Shown here: positions 36,313 through 47,348 of the stretch, piece by piece
Position numbering within the stretch: the first letter of the stretch is position 1
Layout of the letters: every line of letters begins with the position of its first letter
Assembly (NCBI RefSeq): GCF_002939985.1
Contig: NZ_MDFM01000026.1
Span: forward strand, 1-64,000
Source of the DNA: Xanthomonas hortorum pv. cynarae
GTDB taxonomy: Bacteria > Pseudomonadota > Gammaproteobacteria > Xanthomonadales > Xanthomonadaceae
DNA length: 64,000 nt
Direction: 5' to 3'
Program-made: the position numbers and the translations under genes
The notes under the pieces: generated by a model
Databases searched by the model: none
Seen by the model: only the letters and a program-made list of their open reading frames with translations
Told to the model about the DNA's origin: nothing

Positions 36313-37205
36313 GCCACCGCACGCAGGAGATCGGCGATCAACCCGAAGGCCGGCGCGCGTCCTGCGCCTTGCCGCCACAACAGCCCGATCTCCCTATAGT
36401 AGCGTCCGCCTTTGATCGGCCGAACGACGACGTCGTCGCCCTCGCGGATTTCCTGGCGCACATACAGGTCTGGCAATAGTGCAAGACCCATGCCCATCCC
36501 GGCCATCTGACGGATCGCATCCAGGCTGGTGCCTTCGTAATCGCGCAGGACAGTGGCGCCGACGTCCATGGCAATCGCGGCAATCTGTTCGGCCAGGCGG
36601 TATTCCGGCATCAGGGTCAGCAGGTTGGCGCCGCGCAGATCGGCTGGTGTGATGAAGGTTTTGGCACGCAACGGGTGATCTGCGGCCATGGTCACGTGCA
36701 GCGGTTCGCGGAATAGCCGCTCGCTATGCAGGCCGCGCCCGGCGACCGGCAATTGCGCAAGGATCACGTCATGCAGACCGCTGGCCAGGCCTGCGGCCAG
36801 CACCGTCGGCAAGCCTTCGCGCACATGCACGCGCAGCGCCGGGTGCTCGCGGTGCAGGCGCGCGACCAGGCTCGGCATCAGGTACGCGCCGAGCGTGGGC
36901 GACACGCCGAGCCGGATGGTGCCGATCAGCGTGTCGGCCGAGGTGGCGCGCACTTCTTCCAGGTCGGTGATGTCGAGCAGGATGCTGCGCGCGCGGTCGA
37001 GCAGATCGCGTCCCAGCGGCGTCAGGATCGCCGGTACGCCGCGTTCGAACAGTGCTGCACCGATGATGGTTTCGAAGGCGCGAATCTGCTGCGACAGCGA
37101 GGGTTGCGACACACCCATCTGCTCGGCGGCGCGGGTGAAGCTTCCGGTGTCGGCGAGCGCGACGAAATAACTGAGCTGGCGGATGGTGGTTCTAGGGCGG
37201 GGCAT
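36306..37205 (-). CDS. LysR-family regulator, OxyR-like in sequence but cysteine-free
   Basis: This 299-residue regulator has a winged HTH (residues about 8-66: RQLSYFVALADTGSFTRAAE, VSQPSLSQQIRAFE). Its effector domain resembles the OxyR/CysB-type group: IGTIRLGVSPTLGAYLMP, REGLPTVLAAGLASGLHDVI, ADHPLRAKTFITPADL, and MAGMGMGLALLPDLYV. The redox Cys pair of OxyR is absent and the protein has no Cys at all. It lies 88 bases upstream of, and codirectional with, the degenerate ABC cluster. Confidence 0.87.
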   Translation of the reverse strand: MPRPRTTIRQLSYFVALADTGSFTRAAEQMGVSQPSLSQQIRAFETIIGAALFERGVPAILTPLGRDLLDRARSILLDITDLEEVRATSADTLIGTIRLGVSPTLGAYLMPSLVARLHREHPALRVHVREGLPTVLAAGLASGLHDVILAQLPVAGRGLHSERLFREPLHVTMAADHPLRAKTFITPADLRGANLLTLMPEYRLAEQIAAIAMDVGATVLRDYEGTSLDAIRQMAGMGMGLALLPDLYVRQEIREGDDVVVRPIKGGRYYREIGLLWRQGAGRAPAFGLIADLLRAVAA

Positions 37206-37321
37206 GCGTCACTTCGTTACCGTCACAGCGTTACTTCGGGAGTGCTCGGAGCGCACCACCGGCAATGCGCCGGTGAGCGAAACGTACCGCCATGTCACTC
37301 AGGCAACAGCGCATCCAGGCG

Positions 37322-39091
37322 TCACTGATCGATGAACTGCAGCCGCGCCAATTCTGCATACAGGCCGCCTTCGGCAATCAATTGCGCATGCGTGCCCTGT
37401 GCGACGATGCGGCCGGCATCCATCACCACGATGCGGTCGGCCTTGAGCACGGTGGCCAGGCGATGGGCGATGACCAGCGTGGTGCGGCCTTCCATCAGCC
37501 GGTCCAGCGCCTGCTGCACGGCACGCTCGCTCTGCGCGTCCAGTGCGCTGGTGGCCTCGTCCAGCAGCAGGATCGGCGCGTCCTTGAGCAATGCACGCGC
37601 AATCGCCACACGCTGCTGCTGGCCGCCGGACAGGCGTGCGCCGCGTTCGCCCAGTTCGCTGGCATAGCCCTGCGGCAGGGCGCGGATGAAGACATCGGCT
37701 TCGGCGGCAACGGCAGCGGCTTCCACTTGCGCATCGCTCGCTTCCAGGCGCCCATAACGGATGTTGTCGGCAGCGCTGGCGGCAAACAGGGTGGGTTGCT
37801 GCGGCACCAAGGCAATGCGTTCGCGCAGCAGCACCGGATCGGTGTCGCGCAGATCCACATCGTCGATGCGCAGCTTGCCGCTGACCGGGTCGTGGAAACG
37901 CAGCAACATCGACAGCACCGTGCTCTTGCCGGCGCCGGAGGGCCCGACCAGCGCCACGGTTTCGCCCGGAAGGACATGCAGATCGAAGTGATCCAGGGCA
38001 GGCGCATCGGGGCGCTGCGGATAATGAAACACCACCTGATCGAAATGGATCGCACCGCGCAGCGGCTGCGGCAATGGCTGCGGCGTGGCCGGCGCGACGA
38101 TGGCCGGTTGCTCGTCGAGCAATTCGCCAACGCGGCCCATGCCGCCGGCCGCGCGCTGCAACTCGTTCCAGACCTCGGCCAATGCGCCGACCGAACCACC
38201 GCCGATCAACGCGTACAACACGAATTGCCCCAGCGTACCGGGCGTCATGCGCCCGCCGATCACATCGTGCGCACCCAGCCACAGCACCCCGACGATCGCG
38301 CCGAAGATCAGCATGATCGCCACCGCAGTGACGGTGGCCTGGGTACGGATGCGCAGCCGCGCGGTCTCGATCGCTGCCAACAAGGCCTGGCTGAAACGGT
38401 GGCTTTCGTAGCCCTCGCGCGCATGCGCCTGCACGGTGCGCACCGCGCCCAGCGTTTCGGCGGCCAGCGTGTTGGCGTCGGCCACACGGTCCTGGCTGGC
38501 GCGTGAGATCTTCTGCAGGCGGCGTGCGCCCAGCACGATCGGCAGCACCGCCAGCGGGATGCCGATCAGTGTGAACCCGGCCAGCCGCGGGCTGGTGACG
38601 AACAGCATCACCATGCTGCCGATCACCGTCACCGAGCTGCGCAAGGCTACCGACATGGTGGTGCCGATCACCCCGCGCAGCAGCTCGCTGTCGGCCGACA
38701 GGCGCGAGACCAATTCGCCGCTGCGGCTGCGATCATGAAAGCCGGCATCCAGCCCGATCAGATGCGCGTACAACCGGCCACGCAGATCGGCGACGACTTT
38801 TTCGCCCAGCAACGCAACGAAGTAAAAGCGCGCGGCCGTGGCCAGTGCCAGCACCACCGCCACTGCAAACAACAGCGCGAAGGCCTGATTGATCTGCGAA
38901 CCGCCGGAGAAACCGTGGTCGATCATCTGCTTGACCGCTGCCGGCAGGCTCAGCGTGGCGGCCGAAGACACTGCCAGCGCGATCAGCCAGGCGGCGAACA
39001 ACCCACGCTGGCGTTGTACGAACGGCCACAAGGTGCGCAGGCTGCCGAGCTTCCGCAATGGGTTGGGCCTGGCGGCGGCTGGCTGGTTCAT
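37322..39091 (-). CDS. ABC-type lipid/multidrug exporter (MsbA-like), intact ATPase
   Basis: This 589-residue half-transporter has a six-helix TM domain (about 25-330). Its NBD is complete: Walker A GPSGAGKST, Q-loop LVPQQPTLF, signature LSGGQQQR, Walker B ILLLDEATSALD and H-loop VIAHRL. The domain order fits MsbA/LmrA-like homodimers that flip lipids or drugs across the inner membrane. An upstream in-frame start (39139) overlaps the preceding gene; 39091 is chosen and gives ATGA overlap with the IMPACT-family gene. It makes a useful contrast with the dead NBD at 34529. Confidence 0.92.
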   Translation of the reverse strand: MNQPAAARPNPLRKLGSLRTLWPFVQRQRGLFAAWLIALAVSSAATLSLPAAVKQMIDHGFSGGSQINQAFALLFAVAVVLALATAARFYFVALLGEKVVADLRGRLYAHLIGLDAGFHDRSRSGELVSRLSADSELLRGVIGTTMSVALRSSVTVIGSMVMLFVTSPRLAGFTLIGIPLAVLPIVLGARRLQKISRASQDRVADANTLAAETLGAVRTVQAHAREGYESHRFSQALLAAIETARLRIRTQATVTAVAIMLIFGAIVGVLWLGAHDVIGGRMTPGTLGQFVLYALIGGGSVGALAEVWNELQRAAGGMGRVGELLDEQPAIVAPATPQPLPQPLRGAIHFDQVVFHYPQRPDAPALDHFDLHVLPGETVALVGPSGAGKSTVLSMLLRFHDPVSGKLRIDDVDLRDTDPVLLRERIALVPQQPTLFAASAADNIRYGRLEASDAQVEAAAVAAEADVFIRALPQGYASELGERGARLSGGQQQRVAIARALLKDAPILLLDEATSALDAQSERAVQQALDRLMEGRTTLVIAHRLATVLKADRIVVMDAGRIVAQGTHAQLIAEGGLYAELARLQFIDQ

Positions 39092-39690
39092 GCGGCTTCC
39101 GGTGTTGAGAGGTGGACACGGTTGCGAGTGGCGTCGCACAGGCGGGTTTTCAAGCCGGCCAGTTGATCGGCAGGCAATTGCACACGTAGCGCGGCGCCAT
39201 TGGCGTCGAAATGTTCATCCAGCTTGTCGGCATGGAACGCGCTCAGTGCGGCATGCACCAGGCCCAGGTCATCGAACTGGCACTGCAGGTCGAGCAGCGA
39301 CAACGCGATCAATGGCTGTCGTGTCGCCAGCCGCAGGCATTCGGCCGCCGCGCCGCCGTAGGCACGTACCAGCCCACCGGCGCCCAGCTTGATGCCGCCG
39401 TACCAACGCGTGACCACCACCACCACGCGATCAAAGCCCTGGCCATCAATGGCGGCCAGGATCGGCCGCCCGGCAGTGCCGCTGGGTTCGCCGTCGTCGC
39501 TGGAGCGATACTCCTGCCCAAACCGGTACGCCCAGCAGTTGTGGGTAGCATCTGCAACAGACACGCGCTGCACGATCTCCAGCGCATGCGCGGGAGCGTC
39601 CAATGGAGCAGCGTTGGCCAGAAAGCGACTGTGCTTGATGTCCAGGCTGTGGTGCGCGTCAGCGGCGAGGGTATCGAGCATCGTCGCCAT
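39088..39690 (-). CDS. IMPACT/YigZ-family protein
   Basis: This 200-residue protein has the UPF0029 N-terminal domain: SRFLANAAPLDAPAHALEIV, HNCWAYRFGQEYRSSDDGEP and VVVTRWYGGIKLGAGGLVRAYG. A C-terminal ferredoxin-like domain follows. The family is related to yeast YIH1/IMPACT; bacterial function is not established. ATG at 39681 is an alternative start. It is translationally coupled to the downstream exporter. Confidence 0.9.
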   Translation of the reverse strand: MATMLDTLAADAHHSLDIKHSRFLANAAPLDAPAHALEIVQRVSVADATHNCWAYRFGQEYRSSDDGEPSGTAGRPILAAIDGQGFDRVVVVVTRWYGGIKLGAGGLVRAYGGAAAECLRLATRQPLIALSLLDLQCQFDDLGLVHAALSAFHADKLDEHFDANGAALRVQLPADQLAGLKTRLCDATRNRVHLSTPEAA

Positions 39691-39821
39691 TCTATGCGAG
39701 CCGGTGATGCCTATCGCTGCGGTCAGTGTGACTACGGTTGCAAGCTGGCAGCTTGCGCGTACAGGCGGTTGCACGAGGCACCTCGTGCGGCCCGATCACA
39801 TCGGTCAAGGACAGCAGTCGA

Positions 39822-40415
39822 TTACACCAGTGTGGAGCGGCGCTTCTCGTCGATCCACTTGGATGCCTGCGCCGGCGTGTAGTGCTGCATCCACTCCAGC
39901 ATCTGCGCCAGATCGTTGCCGTACCACAGGTCGGTGCGCTGGTCCGGATGCAGGAAGCGCTCTTCCACCATGCGATCGATCATGCCGATCAGCGGTGCGT
40001 AAAAGCCCTCGATATCCAGGAATGCACAGGGCTTGTTGCCGATGCCCAGCTGGCGCCAGGTCAGCATCTCGAAGATCTCTTCCATGGTGCCGAAGCCGCC
40101 GGGCAGGGCGACGAAGGCATCGGACAGCTCGAACATGCGCATCTTGCGCTCGTGCATGGAGCCGACGATTTCCAGCGTAGTCAGCCCGCGATGGGCCACT
40201 TCCCAATCGGCCAGCTGCTGCGGAATCACCCCGGTGACTTCGCCGCCGGCCGCCAGCACCGCATTTGCCACCGTGCCCATCAAGCCGACGTTGCCGCCGC
40301 CATAGACCAGGCGCAAGCCCTGCTCGGCGATGCGCTGACCCAGCGCAGTGGCGCGCTCGGCATAGGCGGGTTTGTTGCCGGCATTGGAACCGCAGTAGAC
40401 GCAGATGGATTTCAT
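39822..40415 (-). CDS. LOG-family protein (cytokinin riboside 5'-monophosphate phosphoribohydrolase-like)
   Basis: This 197-residue Rossmann-fold protein contains CVYCGSNAG near the start and GLRLVYGGGNVGLMG. The LOG active-site motif PGGFGTMEEIFE and the Arg in HERKMRM are intact. LOG enzymes hydrolyse cytokinin nucleotides (or AMP) to the free base and ribose-5-phosphate; in plant-associated bacteria this can release active cytokinin. A role in AMP breakdown is equally possible. Start at 40415 removes an upstream open stretch in repeat DNA. Confidence 0.88.
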   Translation of the reverse strand: MKSICVYCGSNAGNKPAYAERATALGQRIAEQGLRLVYGGGNVGLMGTVANAVLAAGGEVTGVIPQQLADWEVAHRGLTTLEIVGSMHERKMRMFELSDAFVALPGGFGTMEEIFEMLTWRQLGIGNKPCAFLDIEGFYAPLIGMIDRMVEERFLHPDQRTDLWYGNDLAQMLEWMQHYTPAQASKWIDEKRRSTLV

Positions 40416-40630
40416 GGGATTCGGAAGTTGGGATTGGGGATTGGTAAAAGCGCAGGCGGTGCTGATTGCACATGGTGCTGTCGGCAGAGCCCGCGCTGAT
40501 GTGTCTGAAGTTCTTGCCAGGCTTGAAAAACATAACGCCGGGTTTTCACCCGGCGCCATGTCATTGCCGGAAGGGGTCGTGACCGGGAGCCGCCTTCGCG
40601 AATCCCCAATCCCGAATCCACCACTCCCGA
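40415..40630. repeat. Intergenic repeat family copy 4, flanking a terminator-like hairpin
   Basis: The left arm (about 40417-40450, gggattcggaagttgggatt and tggtaaaagc) is inverted at 40596-40630 (gaatccccaatcccgaatcc). The terminator hairpin at 40535-40554 lies between. Confidence 0.65.
40535..40554 (-). terminator. Probable terminator of the sucA-sucB-lpd transcript
   Basis: On the minus strand cgccgggt and acccggcg form an 8-bp perfect stem with a GAAA loop, followed by TTATGTTTTT. It lies 77 bases past the lpd stop. Confidence 0.6.
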
Positions 40631-42181
<1,551 letters not shown>

Positions 42182-42184
42182 TCA

Positions 42185-43363
42185 TCACAGGCCGAACAAC
42201 ATCCGGCCCGGGTTTTCCAGCTGGTTCTTGATGTCCACCAGGAACTGCACCGAATCCTTGCCGTCGATGATGCGGTGGTCGTAGGACAGCGCCAGATACA
42301 TCATCGGCGCGATCACGACCTGGCCGTTCTCGGCGATCGGACGTTCCTTGATCGCGTGCATGCCCAGGATGGCGCTCTGCGGCGGGTTGATGATCGGGGT
42401 GGACAGCAGCGAGCCGAAGGTGCCGCCGTTGGTGATGGTGAAGGTGCCGCCCTGCAGGTCGTCCAGGCCCAGCTTGCCGGCGCGCGCCTTGGCGGCGTAG
42501 TCGGCGATGCCCTGTTCGACGTCAGCGAACGACTGGCGCTCGACGTTACGCAGCACCGGCGTGACCAGGCCCTTCTCGGTCGACACCGCAATCGAGATGT
42601 CGCTGTAACCGTGATAGATGATGTCATCGCCGTCGATCGAGGCATTGACCAGCGGGAAGCGCTGCAGCGCGTTGGCAGCGGCCTTGACGAAGAAGCTCAT
42701 GAAACCGAGCTTGATGCCGTGCGCCTTCTGGAATTCGTCCTGCAGTTCCTTGCGCGCGGCCGACACCTTGGCGAGATTGACCTCGTTGAAGGTGGTCAGC
42801 ATCGCGGTGGAGTTCTTGGACTCCATCAGGCGCTTGGCGATGGTCTTGCGCACGCGGGTCATCGCCACGCGCTCTTCTGGACGGGCGCCAGAGGCCTTGC
42901 CCACGCCGCCGGCCTTGGCGAAGTTGACGATGTCTTCCTTGGTCACCGCGCCGCGACGGCCGGTGCCGTCGACCTGCGCCGGGTCCACGCCCTGGGTGAT
43001 CGCGGCAAAACGCGCACCCGGGGGCAGGGCATCGGCAGACGACTTGGACGCAGCTGCAGGTGCAGCGGCGGCAGGCGCCGGTGCCTCGGCCTTCTTCTCG
43101 TCGGCCGGTGCGGCCGCAGCCACCGCGCCTTCTTCGATGATTGCCAGGATCTGGTTGCTGGTGACCGTGCTGCCGGCTTCGAACTTGATTTCCTTCAGCA
43201 CGCCGTCGACGGGCGAAGGAACTTCCAACACGACCTTGTCGGTTTCCAGGTCGACCAGATTCTCGTCGCGCTTGACCGCTTCGCCGGCCTTCTTGTGCCA
43301 GCTGGCGATGGTGGCGTCGGAAACGGATTCGGGCAGTACCGGAACTTTGACTTCGGTGGCCAT
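42185..43363 (-). CDS. sucB: Dihydrolipoyllysine succinyltransferase (E2 of 2-oxoglutarate dehydrogenase)
   Basis: This 392-residue core of the 2-oxoglutarate dehydrogenase complex has one lipoyl domain with the lipoyl-Lys in [13 protein letters not shown] (about 1-76). An Ala/Pro-rich linker and a peripheral subunit-binding domain (about 115-150) follow. The catalytic acyltransferase domain contains [19 protein letters not shown] and ends with [18 protein letters not shown] (catalytic His/Asp). It is 42 bases downstream of sucA. Confidence 0.97.
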   Translation of the reverse strand: MATEVKVPVLPESVSDATIASWHKKAGEAVKRDENLVDLETDKVVLEVPSPVDGVLKEIKFEAGSTVTSNQILAIIEEGAVAAAAPADEKKAEAPAPAAAAPAAASKSSADALPPGARFAAITQGVDPAQVDGTGRRGAVTKEDIVNFAKAGGVGKASGARPEERVAMTRVRKTIAKRLMESKNSTAMLTTFNEVNLAKVSAARKELQDEFQKAHGIKLGFMSFFVKAAANALQRFPLVNASIDGDDIIYHGYSDISIAVSTEKGLVTPVLRNVERQSFADVEQGIADYAAKARAGKLGLDDLQGGTFTITNGGTFGSLLSTPIINPPQSAILGMHAIKERPIAENGQVVIAPMMYLALSYDHRIIDGKDSVQFLVDIKNQLENPGRMLFGL

Positions 43364-43405
43364 TCGGGGAGCGTCCTAGTGTGTGCGTTCTTTGGGGAAG
43401 AGGAG

Positions 43406-46234
43406 TTATTCAGCGACTTGGTCGTTGAACGGATTGAGGAGCGCATCGGCGACCAGCTTCTGCTGTTCGACGATGTGGTCGGCCATGTGGCCGGCGGCAG
43501 GCGAGGGCGAGCGGGCACGGCCAGCGTAATGCAGGCTCTGGGCGCCGGTCAGGCAGAAGTTCAGATGGTGGCGAATCTGGTACCACGCACCCTGGTTCTG
43601 CGGTTCTTCCTGACACCACACCACATCGGTGGCGTTGGCATAGGCCTTGAGCTCGGCGGCCAGCTGCGCACGCGGGAACGGATACAGCTGCTCCACGCGC
43701 AGGATGGCCACGTCGTCCTGATCGCGCTTGGTCTGGTCTTCGAGCAGGTCGTAATAGACCTTGCCCGAGCACAGCACCACGCGCTTGACCTTGCCGGCAT
43801 CGGCCTTGGCATCGGGGATCAGATGCTGGAACTCGCCCTCGGCCAGTTCTTCCAGGCTCGACACCGCCAGCTTGTGGCGCAGCAGCGACTTGGGCGTCAT
43901 CACCACCAGCGGCTTGCGGGTGGTCATGCGCATCTGCCGGCGGATCATGTGGAAGCACTGCGCCGGGGTGGTCGGCACGCACACCAGCATGTTTTCCAGC
44001 GCGCACAGCTGCAGGAAGCGCTCCAGACGCGCGGAGCTGTGCTCCGGGCCCTGGCCTTCGTAGCCGTGCGGCAAGAACAGCGACAGGCCTGCGATGCGGC
44101 CCCACTTGGCCTCGCCGGCGGCGATGAACTGGTCGATCACCACCTGCGCGCCATTGGCGAAGTCGCCGAACTGCGCTTCCCAGATGCACAGCGCGTTCGG
44201 GTCGGTGGTGGAGTAGCCGTACTCGAAGCCCATCACCGCTTCTTCGCTGAGCAGCGAATCGATGATGGTGGCGTCTTCCGGGTTTTCGACCAGCTGACGC
44301 AGCGGCAGGTAGTAGTTGTCGTTCTTCTGGTCATGCAGGATCGCGTGACGGTGGAAGAACGTGCCGCGACCGGCGTCCTGGCCGACCAGACGCAGCTTGT
44401 GGCCTTCGGCCAGCAAGGTGGCGTAGGCCAGGTTTTCGGCAAAGCCCCAGTCGCCGGCCTGCTGGCCGGCGGCCATCTTGACGCGATCGTCGTAGATCTT
44501 GGCCACACGTGCGTGCAGCTCCACGCCTTCCGGAATGGTGGTGATCAGCTTGGCCAGGCGGTCCAGCTGCTCGCGCTTGACGCGAGTATCGACCGGATCG
44601 GCAGCGGTGCCGACCAGATACTTGGACCAGTCGATGGCGAATTCGTCCGGCTTGCGCGTGGCCAGTTCGGTGGTGTATTCGCCCGAATCGAGCTTGTTGC
44701 GGTAACCGTCGACCAGCGCCTTGGCTTCGTCGGCGCTCAGCACGCCGTCGCTTTCCAGCTTGTTGGCGTACAGCTCGCGGGTGGTCTTGTGCTTGCGGAT
44801 GGTCTGGTACATCACCGGCTGGGTCGCTGCCGGTTCGTCGGCCTCGTTATGGCCCCAGCGGCGGTAGCAGACCAGGTCGATGACCACGTCCTTCTTGAAC
44901 TGCTGGCGGAATTCATAGGCCAGCTTGGACACGAACATCACCGCGTCCGGGTCGTCGCCGTTCACATGGAAGACCGGCGCGCCGATCATCTTGGCCACGT
45001 CGGTGCAGTACAGCGTGGAACGGGCGTCGTCGCGGGCGCTGGTCGTGAAGCCAATCTGGTTGTTGATGACGATGTGCACGGTGCCGCCAACAGCGAAACC
45101 GCGCGCCTGCGACATCTGGAACAACTCCATCACCACGCCCTGGCCGGCGAATGCCGCATCGCCGTGGATCAGGATCGGCAGCACGGTCTTGCGCTCGGCA
45201 TCGCCGAAGCGCTCCTGACGCGAACGCACGCTGCCGACCACGACCGGGTCGACGATTTCCAGATGCGAGGGATTGAACGCCAGCGCCAGATGCACCTGCT
45301 TGTCGGTCCCAACGGCGATGTCGGCCGAGAAGCCCATGTGGTACTTGACGTCGCCGGTGTGGGCGCGGTCGTCGTGGGCGTGCTCGAACTTGCCTTCGAA
45401 CTCGTCGAACAGCTTGCGCGGGTTCTTGCCCAGCGTATTGACCAGTACGTTGAGGCGGCCGCGATGGGCCATGCCGATCACGATGTCCTTGACCTGATCG
45501 TTGCCGGACTGGCGGATGATCTCGTCCATCATCGGGATCAGCGCATCGCCGCCTTCCAGCGAGAAACGCTTCTGACCGACGTACTTGGTGTGCAGGTAGC
45601 GCTCCAGGCCTTCGGCGGCGGTGAGCCGCTCCAGCGTGCGCTTGCGGCTGGCCGCGTCGCCGGCGATCTTGCCGCCGGCATCTTCCAGGCGCTTGTAGAT
45701 CCACTGGCGCTGGTCGAATTCCTGGATGTGCATGAATTCCGCGCCGATGGTGCTGGCGTAGGTCGCCTTCAGGCGGGCCAGCAGGTCCTTCAGCTTCATC
45801 CGCGGCTGACCACCGACACCGCCGGTGCTGAATTCGCTGTCCATGTCCGCCTGCGAGAGGCTATGGAACGGCAGATCCAGATCGGGCGGATTGACCGGCG
45901 GGGTGAGGCCGAGCGGGTCGAGCTGCGCGCCGAGGTGACCACGCGCACGGTAGGCAGTGATCAGGCGGCCGACGTTGCGCTCGCGCTCGTCACTGGCACC
46001 CGCGCCGGTTCCGGCATTGGCTGCCTGCTTGGAGGCAGTGAGGATGTGGGCGATGGCGGCCGAGTGCGGCACATCCCCGGCATCGCGACCTTTGAAGTCG
46101 TCGAAATAGCTCTTCCACTTCGGATCGACACTGTCCGGGGCGACGAGGTACTGCTCGTATAGATCCTCGATGTAGGCGGCGTTGCCGCCGGCGAGCTGCG
46201 ATGACTGCGCGAACTGCTTTAGGAGATTATCCAC
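43406..46234 (-). CDS. sucA: 2-Oxoglutarate dehydrogenase E1 component
   Basis: This 942-residue thiamine-diphosphate enzyme decarboxylates 2-oxoglutarate in the TCA cycle. N-terminal YIEDLYEQYLVAPDSVDPKW binds the complex. Active-site regions include IGMAHRGRLNVLVNTLGK, the ThDP motif HGDAAFAGQGVV through NNQIGFTTS, and GYEGQGPEHSSARLERFLQL near the E1 interface. Length matches the family (about 935). It is first in sucA-sucB-lpd and has a strong -10 box upstream. Confidence 0.97.
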   Translation of the reverse strand: MDNLLKQFAQSSQLAGGNAAYIEDLYEQYLVAPDSVDPKWKSYFDDFKGRDAGDVPHSAAIAHILTASKQAANAGTGAGASDERERNVGRLITAYRARGHLGAQLDPLGLTPPVNPPDLDLPFHSLSQADMDSEFSTGGVGGQPRMKLKDLLARLKATYASTIGAEFMHIQEFDQRQWIYKRLEDAGGKIAGDAASRKRTLERLTAAEGLERYLHTKYVGQKRFSLEGGDALIPMMDEIIRQSGNDQVKDIVIGMAHRGRLNVLVNTLGKNPRKLFDEFEGKFEHAHDDRAHTGDVKYHMGFSADIAVGTDKQVHLALAFNPSHLEIVDPVVVGSVRSRQERFGDAERKTVLPILIHGDAAFAGQGVVMELFQMSQARGFAVGGTVHIVINNQIGFTTSARDDARSTLYCTDVAKMIGAPVFHVNGDDPDAVMFVSKLAYEFRQQFKKDVVIDLVCYRRWGHNEADEPAATQPVMYQTIRKHKTTRELYANKLESDGVLSADEAKALVDGYRNKLDSGEYTTELATRKPDEFAIDWSKYLVGTAADPVDTRVKREQLDRLAKLITTIPEGVELHARVAKIYDDRVKMAAGQQAGDWGFAENLAYATLLAEGHKLRLVGQDAGRGTFFHRHAILHDQKNDNYYLPLRQLVENPEDATIIDSLLSEEAVMGFEYGYSTTDPNALCIWEAQFGDFANGAQVVIDQFIAAGEAKWGRIAGLSLFLPHGYEGQGPEHSSARLERFLQLCALENMLVCVPTTPAQCFHMIRRQMRMTTRKPLVVMTPKSLLRHKLAVSSLEELAEGEFQHLIPDAKADAGKVKRVVLCSGKVYYDLLEDQTKRDQDDVAILRVEQLYPFPRAQLAAELKAYANATDVVWCQEEPQNQGAWYQIRHHLNFCLTGAQSLHYAGRARSPSPAAGHMADHIVEQQKLVADALLNPFNDQVAE

Positions 46235-46320
46235 GATGGTAAGTCGGGTCTGCTGTGAGGGGAGATTGTGCGGAAGCGGCAGGGCAAGATGCCCTATCGG
46301 TCGGTATCAAATCTCGAAAA

Positions 46321-46326
46321 ATTATA
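46321..46326 (-). promoter_or_regulatory. sucA promoter -10 box
   Basis: A perfect TATAAT on the minus strand lies 87 bases before the sucA ATG. The -35 at the expected distance is weak (gccctg), so an activator may be needed. Confidence 0.5.
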
Positions 46327-46415
46327 CCCCCTTGCGCTAATGACAGGGCGTCTGCGAGCTGACCGGACGGGTAGGTCGACCGGCCTCGCACCTACGTGCG
46401 AAGGGCGCTGCGGTG

Positions 46416-47348
46416 TCAGATGCCGAGCGCGCGCGGTTCGCTCCAAAGCGCGCTGCGCTCCCATATCTGCGCGAATTCGCGCTCCAGCTGACGACTGCGC
46501 GCGGCGCCCGACAGCCAGGTTTCGCCGTCGTCGAAGCGATGCCCTGTTGGACGAAAGTAGTAGGCGTCATCGCCCACCACATAGGCCGACGCGTAGCTGC
46601 CATCGACCGGATCGCTGACCGCACGGAAGCGAAACACGCTGGGCAGGCGCTGGGCCAGCCGCAACAGCGCGCTGCCACTGGCGTTGGCGCTTGCGGTGTC
46701 CTGCACCAGTACATGCACGCGTTTGTCATGCCGGGCTGTGGCGAAGCGACGCAGCGCATCGAGTGCCGCAGCGTTGTCGAACAGCGGCGGATCCAGTGCG
46801 CGCGTATAGATCAGCACCTGACGGCGCGCCGCGCACAGCAGGCCGGTGGTGGCAGCCAGGGCTGCGCTCAGATTCTCGACTGCCATCGGGCCGTCGAGGC
46901 GGCGGTGCAGGGCAGTGCCTGCTGCGCCCTCCGTATCGAAGGCGCGATCAGGACGAAGTTCGGGGGGGGCTTCGGGCAGAAAACCGAGACGTGCGAACAC
47001 CGCTTCGGCATGTGCGTTGACGTGTGCGCTCAGGCTGGGCCAGCCGCGTTGGCGGGCGGTGTCCACTGCGGCGGCGAGCACTTGGTCGGCAATGCCACGG
47101 CGGCGCCAGTCGGGTAGCACGCCTAGCCGGTCGATGCGTCGGTCGGGTGTGAGCCGCACCGCAGCGATCAGTTGGCCGTCGTCGGTGCGCATGGCCAATT
47201 GCAGGCTGAGGGGATCCAGTGCGTCCCATTCGGCATCGCTGGTGGTGCCAGCGGTGCCGGTGGTGCACGCCAGGCGCAGCGCACGCAGGGCCGCGGCGTC
47301 GAGCGCCGGATCCAGCGAGACGGTCTGCGGCCTGGCGTGGTGGTTCAT
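46416..47348 (-). CDS. GNAT-family acetyltransferase with a second C-terminal domain
   Basis: This 310-residue protein has an N-terminal GNAT fold with the acetyl-CoA loop LGVLPDWRRRGIADQVL (about 75-91) and HVNAHAEAVFARLGF. A C-terminal domain (about 160-300) contains RQVLIYTRALDPPLFDN and YVVGDDAYYFRPTGHRFDDG; it resembles the DUF7931-type domain, found fused or beside GNATs. Its substrate is unknown. It overlaps the JmjC/RoxA-like gene by ATGA, which suggests a joint role, perhaps in modifying the translation apparatus (inference). Confidence 0.8.
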   Translation of the reverse strand: MNHHARPQTVSLDPALDAAALRALRLACTTGTAGTTSDAEWDALDPLSLQLAMRTDDGQLIAAVRLTPDRRIDRLGVLPDWRRRGIADQVLAAAVDTARQRGWPSLSAHVNAHAEAVFARLGFLPEAPPELRPDRAFDTEGAAGTALHRRLDGPMAVENLSAALAATTGLLCAARRQVLIYTRALDPPLFDNAAALDALRRFATARHDKRVHVLVQDTASANASGSALLRLAQRLPSVFRFRAVSDPVDGSYASAYVVGDDAYYFRPTGHRFDDGETWLSGAARSRQLEREFAQIWERSALWSEPRALGI

